Shown here: positions 25,412-33,463 of the stretch, in pieces | Layout of the letters: every line of letters begins with the position of its first letter | Position numbering within the stretch: position 1 is the first letter of the stretch | Origin: Chryseobacterium sp. JAH | GTDB taxonomy: Bacteria; Bacteroidota; Bacteroidia; Flavobacteriales; Weeksellaceae | Reading direction: 5' to 3' | Length of the DNA: 64,000 nucleotides | NCBI RefSeq assembly: GCF_001507335.1 | Contig: NZ_LMAH01000001.1 | Location: 62,001-126,000 of the forward strand | Notes under the pieces: generated by a model | Seen by the model: the letters and a program-made list of their open reading frames with translations, nothing else | Told to the model about the DNA's origin: nothing | The model's database searches: none | Program-made: the position numbers and the translations under genes

Positions 25412-25488
25412 GATGATTCTATAAACTCCGTTATTCGAGTAGGTTTTTGAAGAAAACCGTATCGAGAATCTTTGTGATTATTTACTAT

Positions 25489-25965
25489 TTATTTCTCGAA
25501 CCAAGGTTTTGAATTAACCATTGGGTTCATTAATGATTTGATTTTTTTATTTTGAATTTTTCCTGTTTTAGAGAAAGTAAATAGTTTATTGTTTTTAAAG
25601 AAAAGCTTTTTTGGAGATAACTTTCTACTTTGACCTCCACCAGAAATTAAATTTAATGCATATTCATTACTGGTTATCTCATTTGATATTTTATCTGAAG
25701 ACAAAACCATTTCAATTTTACTATCAGATTTTAAAGTATCTTTTATTTCATTAACCTTTAAATAAATGTTCTTACCTCCCTCAATTTCCCAAGTTCCAAT
25801 ATTCCAGCTTGATGCAAGATCAAATTTCCAATAGTATTCAAATGTGTAATTTGATTTCAAAATTATTTTTTCGCCAAAATCATTGTTATATTCACCAAAA
25901 ATTTTCTCCTGAGCATTAAAATAATGGATGGATAGAATAAAGATTAAAAAATATAAAGCTCTCAT
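25489..25965 (-). CDS. Uncharacterised exported protein, last gene of the M28 operon
   Basis: A 158-residue protein with a signal peptide (1-18, ending HYFNAQ) and a beta-rich mature part with FEYYWKFDLASSWNIGTWEIEGG, a pattern seen in small lipocalin-like or copper-resistance-like Bacteroidota proteins; I cannot assign a family. Its start lies 17 bp beyond the stop of the M28 peptidase, so it is probably the fourth gene of that operon. It may act together with the peptidases in the periplasm, but this is inference from position. Confidence 0.72.
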   Translation of the reverse strand: MRALYFLIFILSIHYFNAQEKIFGEYNNDFGEKIILKSNYTFEYYWKFDLASSWNIGTWEIEGGKNIYLKVNEIKDTLKSDSKIEMVLSSDKISNEITSNEYALNLISGGGQSRKLSPKKLFFKNNKLFTFSKTGKIQNKKIKSLMNPMVNSKPWFEK

Positions 25966-25982
25966 CGGATCGTAATTATCTG

Positions 25983-27341
25983 TTACCAGTTCTTATCAAT
26001 CATATAAATCATCTGCGTCATCACCGTGGCACCCAACAGCAATTCTCTTCGGTTCACTTTCTCAAAAGTATCTTCTTCGGTGTGATGAATGTCAAAATAT
26101 CTTTGAGAATCCGGAACTAGTTCTGCCGTAGGAATCCCCATATCTTTCAAAGGATAAATATCTGTCCCGGAATATCTGCCTTCAAAGTCGTAGGCTCCAT
26201 AGGGCAGAAAGAGAGGTGACCAGCTTTTGATTTGATTTCTTTTGGCATCATCCATTTCAAGAGCCACCCCTCGTGGAGAAAATCCGCCTGCGTCTGATTC
26301 TAAAGCAAAAATGTGCTTTTCTCCTTTTTCTTTGACGTATTTTCCATATTGCTGTCCGCCTTTTACGCCATTTTCTTCATTGGCAAAACACACCACTCTT
26401 ATGGTATGATTATTTTTTATGTTTAAATTTTTAAATGTTCTTAAAACTTCAATGCTCTGAACAATTCCTGCTCCGTCATCATGCGCACCTTCGCCCACGT
26501 CCCACGAATCTAAATGTCCGCCCACGACAATAACGCTCTGATCTTTTTTACCCGTGATCTCACCGATGACAGAATGAGAAAGTTTTTCGCCTTTCATTCC
26601 ACAGTTGGAATTGAGTTTTGCGGTGATCTTATTTGATTTTAAAAGCCTTTCAAGTTCGTCAGCTGTTGTATTTCCAATTGCCACTGCTGGAATTTTCGCA
26701 ACATCGTCTTTGTATCTCATTGCTCCGGTATGCGGTACATCGTCAAAAGCTGATGACAGCGACCTCACAATAGCAAACTTGCCACCTTTCTCAGCGGTTA
26801 ACATTGCGGCTGTCGAGCGATAAGCTGATGCATCACCATAGGCTTTGAAAGTCTCAATGTAAGACTGACTGAAAGGGTAGTTGAAGAACACAATTTTGTC
26901 TTTTACTTTCTCGGCAGGAAGCTTTTCGTATTCAGCAAAAGATTTTACCATAATGATTTCTCCTGAAACATCTTTTCCTTGAGTGCCTTCGGAATTTCCT
27001 AATGACAGCATTTTTAAAGATTTCCATTTTCCATCATTCATTTTAACTTGCAAAGATTCCTTTCCTCTTTCCCAAACCGGAATCATCACCTCCTGAAGCC
27101 ACACTTTATCAGCGCCTGCTTCCTTCAGTTTTTGTTCAGCCCATTTCACCGATTTTTCATAAGCCTCGGATCCGCTTAAACGGTGACCGATGTTTTTCGT
27201 TAAATCTCTAAGCTCATTATAGGCTTTTCCTTTATTTAAAATTTCTGTTGAAATTCTGTTGAACTGGATGGAGTCTTCTTTGGTTTGAGCAAATATATTT
27301 AAGCTTATGAGTAGAGTGATTGTTGCTACTAGTTTTTTCAT
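25983..27341 (-). CDS. M28 family zinc aminopeptidase/carboxypeptidase, apparently active
   Basis: Exported 452-residue peptidase with signal peptide (1-19, ending NIFAQ). A PA-like insert (about 120-250) precedes the zinc domain. All M28 residues are present: H276 in GGHLDSWD, D288 in GAHDDGAG, E322 general base and E323 ligand in NEENG, D350 in LESDAGG, and H420 in HHTEED. It is expected to hydrolyse peptides in the periplasm or outside. It is the third gene of a minus-strand operon: a degenerate M28 paralogue, an RDD membrane protein, this gene, and a small exported protein. Overall similarity to the paralogue is high, indicating duplication. Confidence 0.93.
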   Translation of the reverse strand: MKKLVATITLLISLNIFAQTKEDSIQFNRISTEILNKGKAYNELRDLTKNIGHRLSGSEAYEKSVKWAEQKLKEAGADKVWLQEVMIPVWERGKESLQVKMNDGKWKSLKMLSLGNSEGTQGKDVSGEIIMVKSFAEYEKLPAEKVKDKIVFFNYPFSQSYIETFKAYGDASAYRSTAAMLTAEKGGKFAIVRSLSSAFDDVPHTGAMRYKDDVAKIPAVAIGNTTADELERLLKSNKITAKLNSNCGMKGEKLSHSVIGEITGKKDQSVIVVGGHLDSWDVGEGAHDDGAGIVQSIEVLRTFKNLNIKNNHTIRVVCFANEENGVKGGQQYGKYVKEKGEKHIFALESDAGGFSPRGVALEMDDAKRNQIKSWSPLFLPYGAYDFEGRYSGTDIYPLKDMGIPTAELVPDSQRYFDIHHTEEDTFEKVNRRELLLGATVMTQMIYMIDKNW

Positions 27342-27395
27342 GATATTGATGGCAAGAAATGATTTTTTTATTGAAATATTAATTTAAAATGATCA

Positions 27396-27806
27396 TTAAA
27401 TTTTTACAACTTTAGTCTTGGCTAACAAATCACCTAATCTTTTACTTTCTTGTGAGTTTGTAATGAGGATTATTGCAACTAAACCGAAAAAGAACATGTC
27501 AATGGGATCAACAATGTGCCTTAAAAATGATTGTTTTATAGTTATATCCAGCTCAGTTTTTTCGTCTACTGGTTTTAGTTTTACTAAATAATTTCCAAAT
27601 GTTGATTGCAGATTAACTTCAATGACGCAATTATACACAAACCAAAAAATAAAAACTGGAAGTGCTTTTACGCCACTCACATAAAATTCGCCCTCTGAAT
27701 TTACCTCACCAAAATATTGGATATATGCGAATGTTGCACAAAATATTAGCGTGTAATCTATTAAACCAGCAATAATTCTTCGAAACAAAAATTTTTCTTT
27801 CTTCAA
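27396..27806 (-). CDS. RDD family membrane protein
   Basis: A 136-residue inner-membrane protein with three or four hydrophobic segments: RRIIAGLIDYTLIFCATFAY near the N-terminus, including the R-x3-G-x2-D pattern that names the RDD family, LPVFIFWFVYNCVIEV in the middle, and MFFFGLVAIILIT near the end, followed by SKRLGDLLAKTKVV, typical for RDD C-termini. The family is linked to transport and ion homeostasis but without a general function. It lies between two M28 peptidase genes on the same strand with gaps of 38 and 54 bp, so it is part of their operon. Confidence 0.85.
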   Translation of the reverse strand: MKKEKFLFRRIIAGLIDYTLIFCATFAYIQYFGEVNSEGEFYVSGVKALPVFIFWFVYNCVIEVNLQSTFGNYLVKLKPVDEKTELDITIKQSFLRHIVDPIDMFFFGLVAIILITNSQESKRLGDLLAKTKVVKI

Positions 27807-27844
27807 TTTTATTAATATTTGCGGAAATTTATCATTTTACCAAA

Positions 27845-29242
27845 CTACCAATTCTTATCAATCATAAAAACCATCTGCGTCATCACAACCGCTCCCAAAA
27901 GCAATTCTCTTTTGTTGACTTTGTCGAAAGTATCTTTTTCCGAGTGGTGATAATCAAAATATCTTTGGGTATCGACTACCAATTCCATTAAGGGAATATC
28001 CAGTTTTTTTAATGGTGCTATATCCTGAATCGCATAAGTCTGGTCGAAATCGTAAACGCCATACGGAAGAAAATACTCTTTCCAAGGAAAAACCAAACGG
28101 CGTCTCTGGGGTGACATATCAAGGGAGAAACCTCTAGGTGAATACCCTCCGGAATCTGAACCCAGAGCGATAATATGTTTTTCATCTTTCTTTTTAACCT
28201 GAGCTGCGTACGTTTCCCGGCCTTGTCCACCATTTTCACTGTTAGCATACAAAACAACTCTGATCGTATGATTATTATCGTAGCCTAATGCTTTAAAAGT
28301 TCGTAAAACTTCCAGACACTGAACTACGCCGGCGCCGTCATCATGAGCACCTTCCGCAAAATCCCACGAGTCAAGCTGAGCGCCCAAAACAATCACCTTA
28401 GCATCTTTTTTTCCGGGAATTTCTCCGATGATATTATGATTAATAGTTTCACCTTTTGATTCGGCAGTCATATTCAATTTTGCTTTGACGTTTTGTTTTT
28501 TCAAAAGTTTTTCCAACTCGTCAGCAGATTTTACTCCAATCGTTACTGCTGGAATTTTTATTTTATCCTCCGGTTCATAATAGATTTGTTTTGCATGTGG
28601 GATATCGTCTGAAGCGGTAGTAAGCGATCTTATAATTAAACCTCTTGCTCCTTTTTTACCGATTACAGATGCGGAAAGTAGTTTAGACTTAGCAGCAATA
28701 AGGTAAGAATCTACTGTACTGATTAATTTTTGGTCGATAGGGTAGTTCACAAAAATGATCTTATCCTTTACCTGTGCGCTCGTGAGATTAACCAATTCCT
28801 GAACATCATTCACCAGAAGAAGATCATAAATCATATCTTTCCCTCCAGTCCCTTCAGAATTCCCAAAAGACATCATACGGATGCTTTTCCACTCACCATT
28901 TCCTGCTTTAATCTGTAAAGATTCTCTGCCTCGAATCCAGATAGGAACTCTAACTTCCTGTCTCCAGATATTTTCTGCACCGGCTTCTTTGAGGTTTTTC
29001 TCCGCCCAGTCGGCCGCTTTTGCATAACCAGGACTTGCGCTGAAACGTGGTCCCACGCCTTTTGTAAGTTCGTTTAGATTATTATAAGCAGTTCCGTTGG
29101 TCATTATTTCATCTGAAATTTTCTTAAACTCATCGATATAATTAAATTTCGGAATCGGCTTCAGCTTTTTAACGGGCTTTTTTTGAGAAAATATAAATCC
29201 ACTCAAAAAGAGTGGAAATATGATGAGCAGAATTTTTTTCAT
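27845..29242 (-). CDS. M28 family peptidase homologue lacking catalytic residues
   Basis: Exported 465-residue paralogue of the peptidase two genes downstream, with signal peptide (1-20, ending FIFSQ) and the same insert and domain order. Two key M28 residues are replaced: the zinc-ligand histidine is Gln289 (GAQLDSWD instead of GGHLDSWD) and the general-base glutamate is Ser335 (NSENG instead of NEENG). The remaining ligands (DDGAG, the second E of the pair, GSDSGG, HHSEKD) are kept. It should therefore bind metal poorly and be inactive, perhaps acting as a binding partner or regulator. It is the first gene of the operon, so it is transcribed with its active relative. Confidence 0.9.
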   Translation of the reverse strand: MKKILLIIFPLFLSGFIFSQKKPVKKLKPIPKFNYIDEFKKISDEIMTNGTAYNNLNELTKGVGPRFSASPGYAKAADWAEKNLKEAGAENIWRQEVRVPIWIRGRESLQIKAGNGEWKSIRMMSFGNSEGTGGKDMIYDLLLVNDVQELVNLTSAQVKDKIIFVNYPIDQKLISTVDSYLIAAKSKLLSASVIGKKGARGLIIRSLTTASDDIPHAKQIYYEPEDKIKIPAVTIGVKSADELEKLLKKQNVKAKLNMTAESKGETINHNIIGEIPGKKDAKVIVLGAQLDSWDFAEGAHDDGAGVVQCLEVLRTFKALGYDNNHTIRVVLYANSENGGQGRETYAAQVKKKDEKHIIALGSDSGGYSPRGFSLDMSPQRRRLVFPWKEYFLPYGVYDFDQTYAIQDIAPLKKLDIPLMELVVDTQRYFDYHHSEKDTFDKVNKRELLLGAVVMTQMVFMIDKNW

Positions 29243-29368
29243 TGTACTGACCTTTTTCTTTTCGGTGCATAAAAATAAAGAAAAATTCAGTAAGTATGGT
29301 AGATTTAGATTGTGCTTCTTTTCTTTAACGCAAAGAGCGCACCGATTTTTTGATTAATTATTGTTTTA

Positions 29369-29410
29369 AGATTAAGGAAGGTGCTCCAAAGATTAAGGAA
29401 GGTGCTCCAA
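29369..29410. repeat. Tandem repeat, 21-bp unit in two exact copies
   Basis: The unit at 29369-29389 (core AAGGAAGGTGCTCCAA) is repeated without change at 29390-29410. It lies in a non-coding stretch and has the look of a recent slippage duplication. Confidence 0.85.
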
Positions 29411-29455
29411 TGAGTAAAAACCAAGAAGCTTTTAATTTAAATAAAAGTGTGACGA

Positions 29456-29491
29456 TAAAAAAATCCTCAAAACTATTTATAATTTTGAGGA
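29456..29491 (-). terminator. Rho-independent terminator of the ser operon
   Basis: TCCTCAAAA (29464-29472) pairs with TTTTGAGGA (29483-29491); on the minus strand the hairpin is followed by seven T. It lies 60 bp beyond the DUF1015 stop. Confidence 0.85.
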
Positions 29492-29551
29492 AATATTATA
29501 TTTAAACTTTCGCTGTGAATAGTATACGATAAGCTAATCACCAGCAGCCAA

Positions 29552-30793
29552 TTATTTCATGTCGTACATCAACAATGCAGTGACCAATTTTGGTTCGATA
29601 AATGTACATTTTGGAGGCATACGAAGTTTCAAGTCAGAGATTTTGATCATATCATTAAAGCTTACTGGATAGATTCCAAAACCTACTTTTCCTTCACCGT
29701 TGTCAACTTTTTCTTTTAAAAGCTTAATGCCTTCGATGTTGGAACTTCCTTTGACGTAAGAAATCTGATCAGAACTGTCTGAATCTTCAATTTTCAGAAT
29801 ATCTTGAATAATATATTTATCTAAAAGATGATGATCTAGATTATCCAAAGACATCTCCTGGGAACGTAAATCGTGCTTCACGTGAAGAGAGTAGAACTTC
29901 CCATCGATGTACATAGAAATGTGGAATTTCTGCGACGGATAATAAGGAATCTCTTCCTTTTCGTGAATTAAGAAATATTTCTCAAGGCTTTTCAAAAATT
30001 CTTCCGTCGTCAAATCTCCTATACTGCTCACAATTCTGTTGTAATCGTGAATTTTTATGGATTGGTTAGAAACGATGAAACTATAAACGAAATTATATGC
30101 TTCAGTTCCGTTATGCTTTTTGTTTTTGTCTTTAAGACGCTTTGCGTGAAGGGCAGTAGAACCAATTCTATGATGGCCGTCGGCAATGTAGAAAGAATCA
30201 ATCTGATCGATAACTTCTTTGAACTGCTGAAGTTTCAGACGGTTATCTATTCTCCATATTTTATGCCTGATGCCTACAGTATCTACATGATTGAAGATAG
30301 GAACGTTTTTCTCCTCATGATTCATCAATAATTCAATCTTTGAATTGGATGGATAAGTCAATAAGACAGGTTCTGCCTGAAGGTTCACTTTATCTAAATA
30401 ATGAGCCAATTTCTCTTTCCTCTGTGGAATGGTACTTTCGTGTCTTTTTATTTTTCCGTTCCAGAAATCTTCAATACTCGCAAGGCCTAAAAGGCCTCTG
30501 AAAACCTGTTTATTAGGGTAAATTTGTTCATACAAATAATAAGACGAACTGTCTTGAACGAGTGTTTTATCATCCAAAAGTTCCTCAAAAGTTGAACGTA
30601 TTTTCCTTAAATTCCGGTCTACATCTTTAGATTTACTTACAACGTATGGTTTGATCATATTGATGTAAGTTTTTTCTTTTTGCGCTTTTTCTGCAATTTC
30701 AGCCTGAGTGAAATTATCTAAAGGATGAGTAGGAAATGTAGCCTCATGATCTTTATGAGGTCTAATTCCGCGGAAAGGTTTAAAAACTGGCAT
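29552..30793 (-). CDS. DUF1015 family protein
   Basis: A 413-residue cytoplasmic protein of the DUF1015 family, starting MPVFKPFRGIRPHKD, the usual family opening, with the conserved YIADGHHRIGST segment in the middle and FGIYPVSFNDMIKISD and RMPPKCTFIEPK near the end. The frame is open 15 codons further upstream, but those residues do not fit the family and would overlap serA by 38 bases. It starts seven bases after the serA stop and is the last gene of the serine operon. Biochemical role is not established; repeated co-location with serA suggests a link to serine or phosphoserine metabolism. Confidence 0.9.
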   Translation of the reverse strand: MPVFKPFRGIRPHKDHEATFPTHPLDNFTQAEIAEKAQKEKTYINMIKPYVVSKSKDVDRNLRKIRSTFEELLDDKTLVQDSSSYYLYEQIYPNKQVFRGLLGLASIEDFWNGKIKRHESTIPQRKEKLAHYLDKVNLQAEPVLLTYPSNSKIELLMNHEEKNVPIFNHVDTVGIRHKIWRIDNRLKLQQFKEVIDQIDSFYIADGHHRIGSTALHAKRLKDKNKKHNGTEAYNFVYSFIVSNQSIKIHDYNRIVSSIGDLTTEEFLKSLEKYFLIHEKEEIPYYPSQKFHISMYIDGKFYSLHVKHDLRSQEMSLDNLDHHLLDKYIIQDILKIEDSDSSDQISYVKGSSNIEGIKLLKEKVDNGEGKVGFGIYPVSFNDMIKISDLKLRMPPKCTFIEPKLVTALLMYDMK

Positions 30794-30800
30794 ATATTTT

Positions 30801-31760
30801 TTATAGTTTCTTTTTAATCTCAATAATCTGTTCGGCAAGCTCTACACCTATTTTTTCCTGTGCGTCAATGGTGTTTCCACCAAGATGGGGTGTGAGAGAC
30901 AGGTTAGGATTCATTAATAAAATCAGTTCGGGCGTTGGCTCGGTTTCAAAAACATCTAATGCTGCTCCGGCCACTTTCCCGGATTCGATATAATTTACAA
31001 GAGTTACTTCATTAAGGACACCTCCTCTTGCCGTATTTACAATAAATACACCATCTTCCATTTTTTCAAATTCTGGAGTGTCTATCACATATTCATTGGT
31101 TTTAGGAGTGTTGATGCTGATAAAATCTGTATCCTTATAGAAAGCATCAGTATCGTTGCTTGATGTAATTTCAAAATCAACCGTCTGTCCGTCAAAAAAA
31201 CTTAAACTGATGGTTTTAGTTTTTGGTTTTCTTGTCAGAACTTTCACTTTCATTCCTAAAGAAATTCCCATCTTAACCACTTCCTGACCAATACTTCCAA
31301 ATCCAATAACGCCCAAAGTTTTACCTGAAAGTTCATATGCATTGTTGAAAGATTTTTTTAAAGCATTGAAATGTGTATCTCCTTCCAACGGCATTAATCT
31401 GTTGGATTCATGCAAGAATCTTGCTAAAGAAAAGAAATGGGCAATAACCAGCTCAGCTACTGATCTCGAAGATGCATTGGGTGTGTTTATAACATACAAA
31501 CCTTTCTCAATGGCATATTCTACATCAATATTATCCATGCCAATTCCACCTCTTCCTACAATTTTCAGGTTTGGACAAGCGTCAATCAAATCTTGTCTTA
31601 CCTTGGTGGCACTTCTCACCAAAAGAACATCCACATTATTTTCATTAATGAAATTAATAACGTGATCCTGCGCAACTCTGTTATCGAGTACTTCGATTCC
31701 TGCTTTTTTTAGAGCAAGCTCTCCTGCTTTTGAAATACCGTCGTTAGCTAAGACTTTCAT
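30801..31760 (-). CDS. serA: D-3-phosphoglycerate dehydrogenase
   Basis: Oxidises 3-phosphoglycerate to 3-phosphohydroxypyruvate, the first step of serine synthesis. The 319-residue protein is the short form without an ACT domain. It shows the D-isomer 2-hydroxyacid dehydrogenase pattern: GRGGIGMDNID near 88-98, the NAD site GVIGFGSIGQEV near 151-162, the catalytic arginine in VNTARGGVLNE near 230-240, the glutamate in ALDVFETEP, and the histidine in PHLGGNT. Without ACT it probably lacks serine feedback control. It sits between serC upstream (114 bp gap) and the DUF1015 gene downstream (7 bp). Confidence 0.95.
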   Translation of the reverse strand: MKVLANDGISKAGELALKKAGIEVLDNRVAQDHVINFINENNVDVLLVRSATKVRQDLIDACPNLKIVGRGGIGMDNIDVEYAIEKGLYVINTPNASSRSVAELVIAHFFSLARFLHESNRLMPLEGDTHFNALKKSFNNAYELSGKTLGVIGFGSIGQEVVKMGISLGMKVKVLTRKPKTKTISLSFFDGQTVDFEITSSNDTDAFYKDTDFISINTPKTNEYVIDTPEFEKMEDGVFIVNTARGGVLNEVTLVNYIESGKVAGAALDVFETEPTPELILLMNPNLSLTPHLGGNTIDAQEKIGVELAEQIIEIKKKL

Positions 31761-31874
31761 ATAATTGTTTTAGATATTTTGATCTTAGACTTCAGATTTC
31801 AGACTTTTTTAGCCTGTTATCTCATGCCTGAAATCTTATAATCTTTTTAATTTTTTTTCGTTGCCTAATTTAAG

Positions 31875-32939
31875 TTATTTTATTGACTTCATCACATCTA
31901 CTAAAACCTGCACGCTTTCAATAGGTAAGGCGTTATAGAGACTTGCTCTGTATCCCCCTAAACTTCTGTGGCCGTTAAGTCCACTGATTCCTGCGGCTTT
32001 CCATGCAGCATCAAATTCTTCTTTTTTGCTTTCGTCAACTAATTTAAAAGAAACATTCATCAAAGAACGGTCTTCTTCAACACAGAATGTTTCAAATAAT
32101 GGATTACTGTCGATTTCCGTATATAAAAGTTTTGCTTTTGCTTCGTTTCTTGCTTCAGCAGCTGCTATTCCACCGTTATTTTCTAAATGTTGCAAAGTCA
32201 ATAACGATGCATACACAGGAAAAACCGGTGGCGTATTGTACATTGATTCTTTAGAAATGTGCTGAGAGTAATCTAAGATTGAGAACATGTTTTCTCTACC
32301 TGTTTTACCTAAAATTTCTTTTTTAATCACCACTAAAGTAACTCCGGCAGGACCCATGTTTTTCTGAGCTCCGGCGTAGATTAAATCAAATTTAGAGAAA
32401 TCTAACTGTCTTGAGAAAATATCAGAACTCATATCGCAAACCATCAAAGTATCCACTTCAGGGAATGACTTCATCTGAGTTCCGTAGATTGTATTGTTTG
32501 AAGTACAGTGGAAATAATCATATTCTGAACCTACTGTATAATCTTTAGGAATGAATGAATAGTTTTCTTCTTTTGAAGAACCTACCACATCTACTGTTCC
32601 TACTTTTTTAGCTTCCTTCACAGCTCCTGCAGCCCAAGTGCCAGTATCTAAATAAGCAGCTTTACCGCCAACCTTCATCAGATTGTAAGGTACCATTGCA
32701 AACTGCAGGCTTGCGCCACCTCCCAAATACAAAACTTCATAATCATCACCCAGATTCATCAGTCTTTTTACGATGGCACGAGCTTCATCCATTACCGCAA
32801 CAAAATCTTTGCTTCTGTGCGAAATTTCAAGAAGTGACAAACCGATTCCGTTAAAATCTAAAATAGCTTCCGCCGATTTTTCGAATACTTCCTGAGGTAA
32901 AATACATGGTCCTGCGCTGAAATTGTGCTTTTTGCTCAT
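31875..32939 (-). CDS. serC: Phosphoserine aminotransferase
   Basis: PLP enzyme that converts 3-phosphohydroxypyruvate to phosphoserine; also used in pyridoxine synthesis. The 354-residue protein has the family features: HNFSAGPCILP at the start, SLLEISHRSKDF near 35, GGGASLQFAMVPYNL near 73, the pyridoxal lysine in YAGAQKNMGPAG near 187-198, and NGHRSLGGYRASLYNA near 324. Length is normal. First gene of the serC-serA-DUF1015 group. A terminator after the ferredoxin gene lies just upstream, so the group must have its own promoter, but no exact TAnnTTTG box was found. Confidence 0.96.
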   Translation of the reverse strand: MSKKHNFSAGPCILPQEVFEKSAEAILDFNGIGLSLLEISHRSKDFVAVMDEARAIVKRLMNLGDDYEVLYLGGGASLQFAMVPYNLMKVGGKAAYLDTGTWAAGAVKEAKKVGTVDVVGSSKEENYSFIPKDYTVGSEYDYFHCTSNNTIYGTQMKSFPEVDTLMVCDMSSDIFSRQLDFSKFDLIYAGAQKNMGPAGVTLVVIKKEILGKTGRENMFSILDYSQHISKESMYNTPPVFPVYASLLTLQHLENNGGIAAAEARNEAKAKLLYTEIDSNPLFETFCVEEDRSLMNVSFKLVDESKKEEFDAAWKAAGISGLNGHRSLGGYRASLYNALPIESVQVLVDVMKSIK

Positions 32940-33014
32940 AATTTTATTTTTGTTTTTTGAGATTTGCTGATTGATTAATCTGCTATTTCTAAATTGATTT
33001 ATTAAAATTTAAAG

Positions 33015-33047
33015 TAAAAAAAACCGTCTCATGATGTATGAGACGGT
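33015..33047 (-). terminator. Rho-independent terminator of the ferredoxin gene
   Basis: ACCGTCTCAT (33023-33032), loop GATGT, ATGAGACGGT (33038-33047); on the minus strand followed by eight T. Confidence 0.92.
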
Positions 33048-33053
33048 GTATTT

Positions 33054-33404
33054 TTATTCACCGTGTAAAAATGCTTTTTTATTTAGCAGTGCTTCTTCAG
33101 ATTCTACATGGTCTTCATCTGGCACGCAGCAGTCAACAGGGCAAACCGCTGCACATTGTGGCTCCTCATGGAAACCTTTACACTCTGTACATTTGTCTGT
33201 AACAATGAAGTATACATCATCACTTACGGGTTCCTGCGGAGAATCTGCATCCACCGTTAAACCCGAAGGTAAGGTTACGGTACCGCTCAATTCTGTACCT
33301 TCTGAAGCTTTCCAGTCAACTGCTCCTTCATATATTGCATTGTTTGGACATTCTGGTTCGCAGGCGCCGCAATTAATGCATTCGTCAGTTATTTTAATAG
33401 CCAT
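33054..33404 (-). CDS. Di-cluster 4Fe-4S ferredoxin
   Basis: Small electron carrier of 116 residues. The N-terminal cluster site is C-x2-C-x2-C-x3-C-P at Cys9, 12, 15 and 19; a 40-residue insertion (DWKASEGTELSGTVTLPS region) separates it from the second site C-x2-C-x8-C-x3-C-P (CTECKGFHEEPQCAAVCP). The long loop in the second site is typical of Alvin-type ferredoxins. It is monocistronic with its own promoter and terminator and is divergent from the LuxC-type reductase gene with overlapping promoters. Redox partner unknown. Confidence 0.93.
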   Translation of the reverse strand: MAIKITDECINCGACEPECPNNAIYEGAVDWKASEGTELSGTVTLPSGLTVDADSPQEPVSDDVYFIVTDKCTECKGFHEEPQCAAVCPVDCCVPDEDHVESEEALLNKKAFLHGE

Positions 33405-33417
33405 CGCTAATTTTTTT

Positions 33418-33425
33418 TAAATTTG
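33418..33425 (+). promoter_or_regulatory. -7 promoter element TAAATTTG of the luxC-type gene
   Basis: Exact TAnnTTTG, 38 bp before ATG 33464. Only two bases separate it from the -7 box of the ferredoxin gene on the other strand. Confidence 0.55.
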
Positions 33426-33427
33426 CA

Positions 33428-33435
33428 CAAAATTA
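33428..33435 (-). promoter_or_regulatory. -7 promoter element TAATTTTG of the ferredoxin gene
   Basis: Exact TAnnTTTG on the minus strand, read from 33435 to 33428, 23 bp before the ferredoxin ATG. Overlaps the polymerase footprint of the divergent promoter. Confidence 0.55.
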
Positions 33436-33463
33436 CAAAATATTCCCCACTTTTACAGTAATT

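Larger units (their letters stand above)
29243..29551. other. Intergenic region, 309 bp
   Basis: Contains a 21-bp unit in two exact tandem copies (29369-29410), preceded by the sequence ACGCAAAGAGCGCA, which resembles intergenic repeat debris often seen in this genus, and the terminator of the DUF1015 gene at 29456-29491. No gene is supported. Confidence 0.5.

Noticed and set aside
33031..33420. Long open frame on the plus strand opposite the ferredoxin gene
   Set aside because: Serine-rich shadow of the ferredoxin coding sequence, whose eight-cysteine pattern is unmistakable; the frame also runs through the ferredoxin terminator and promoter.
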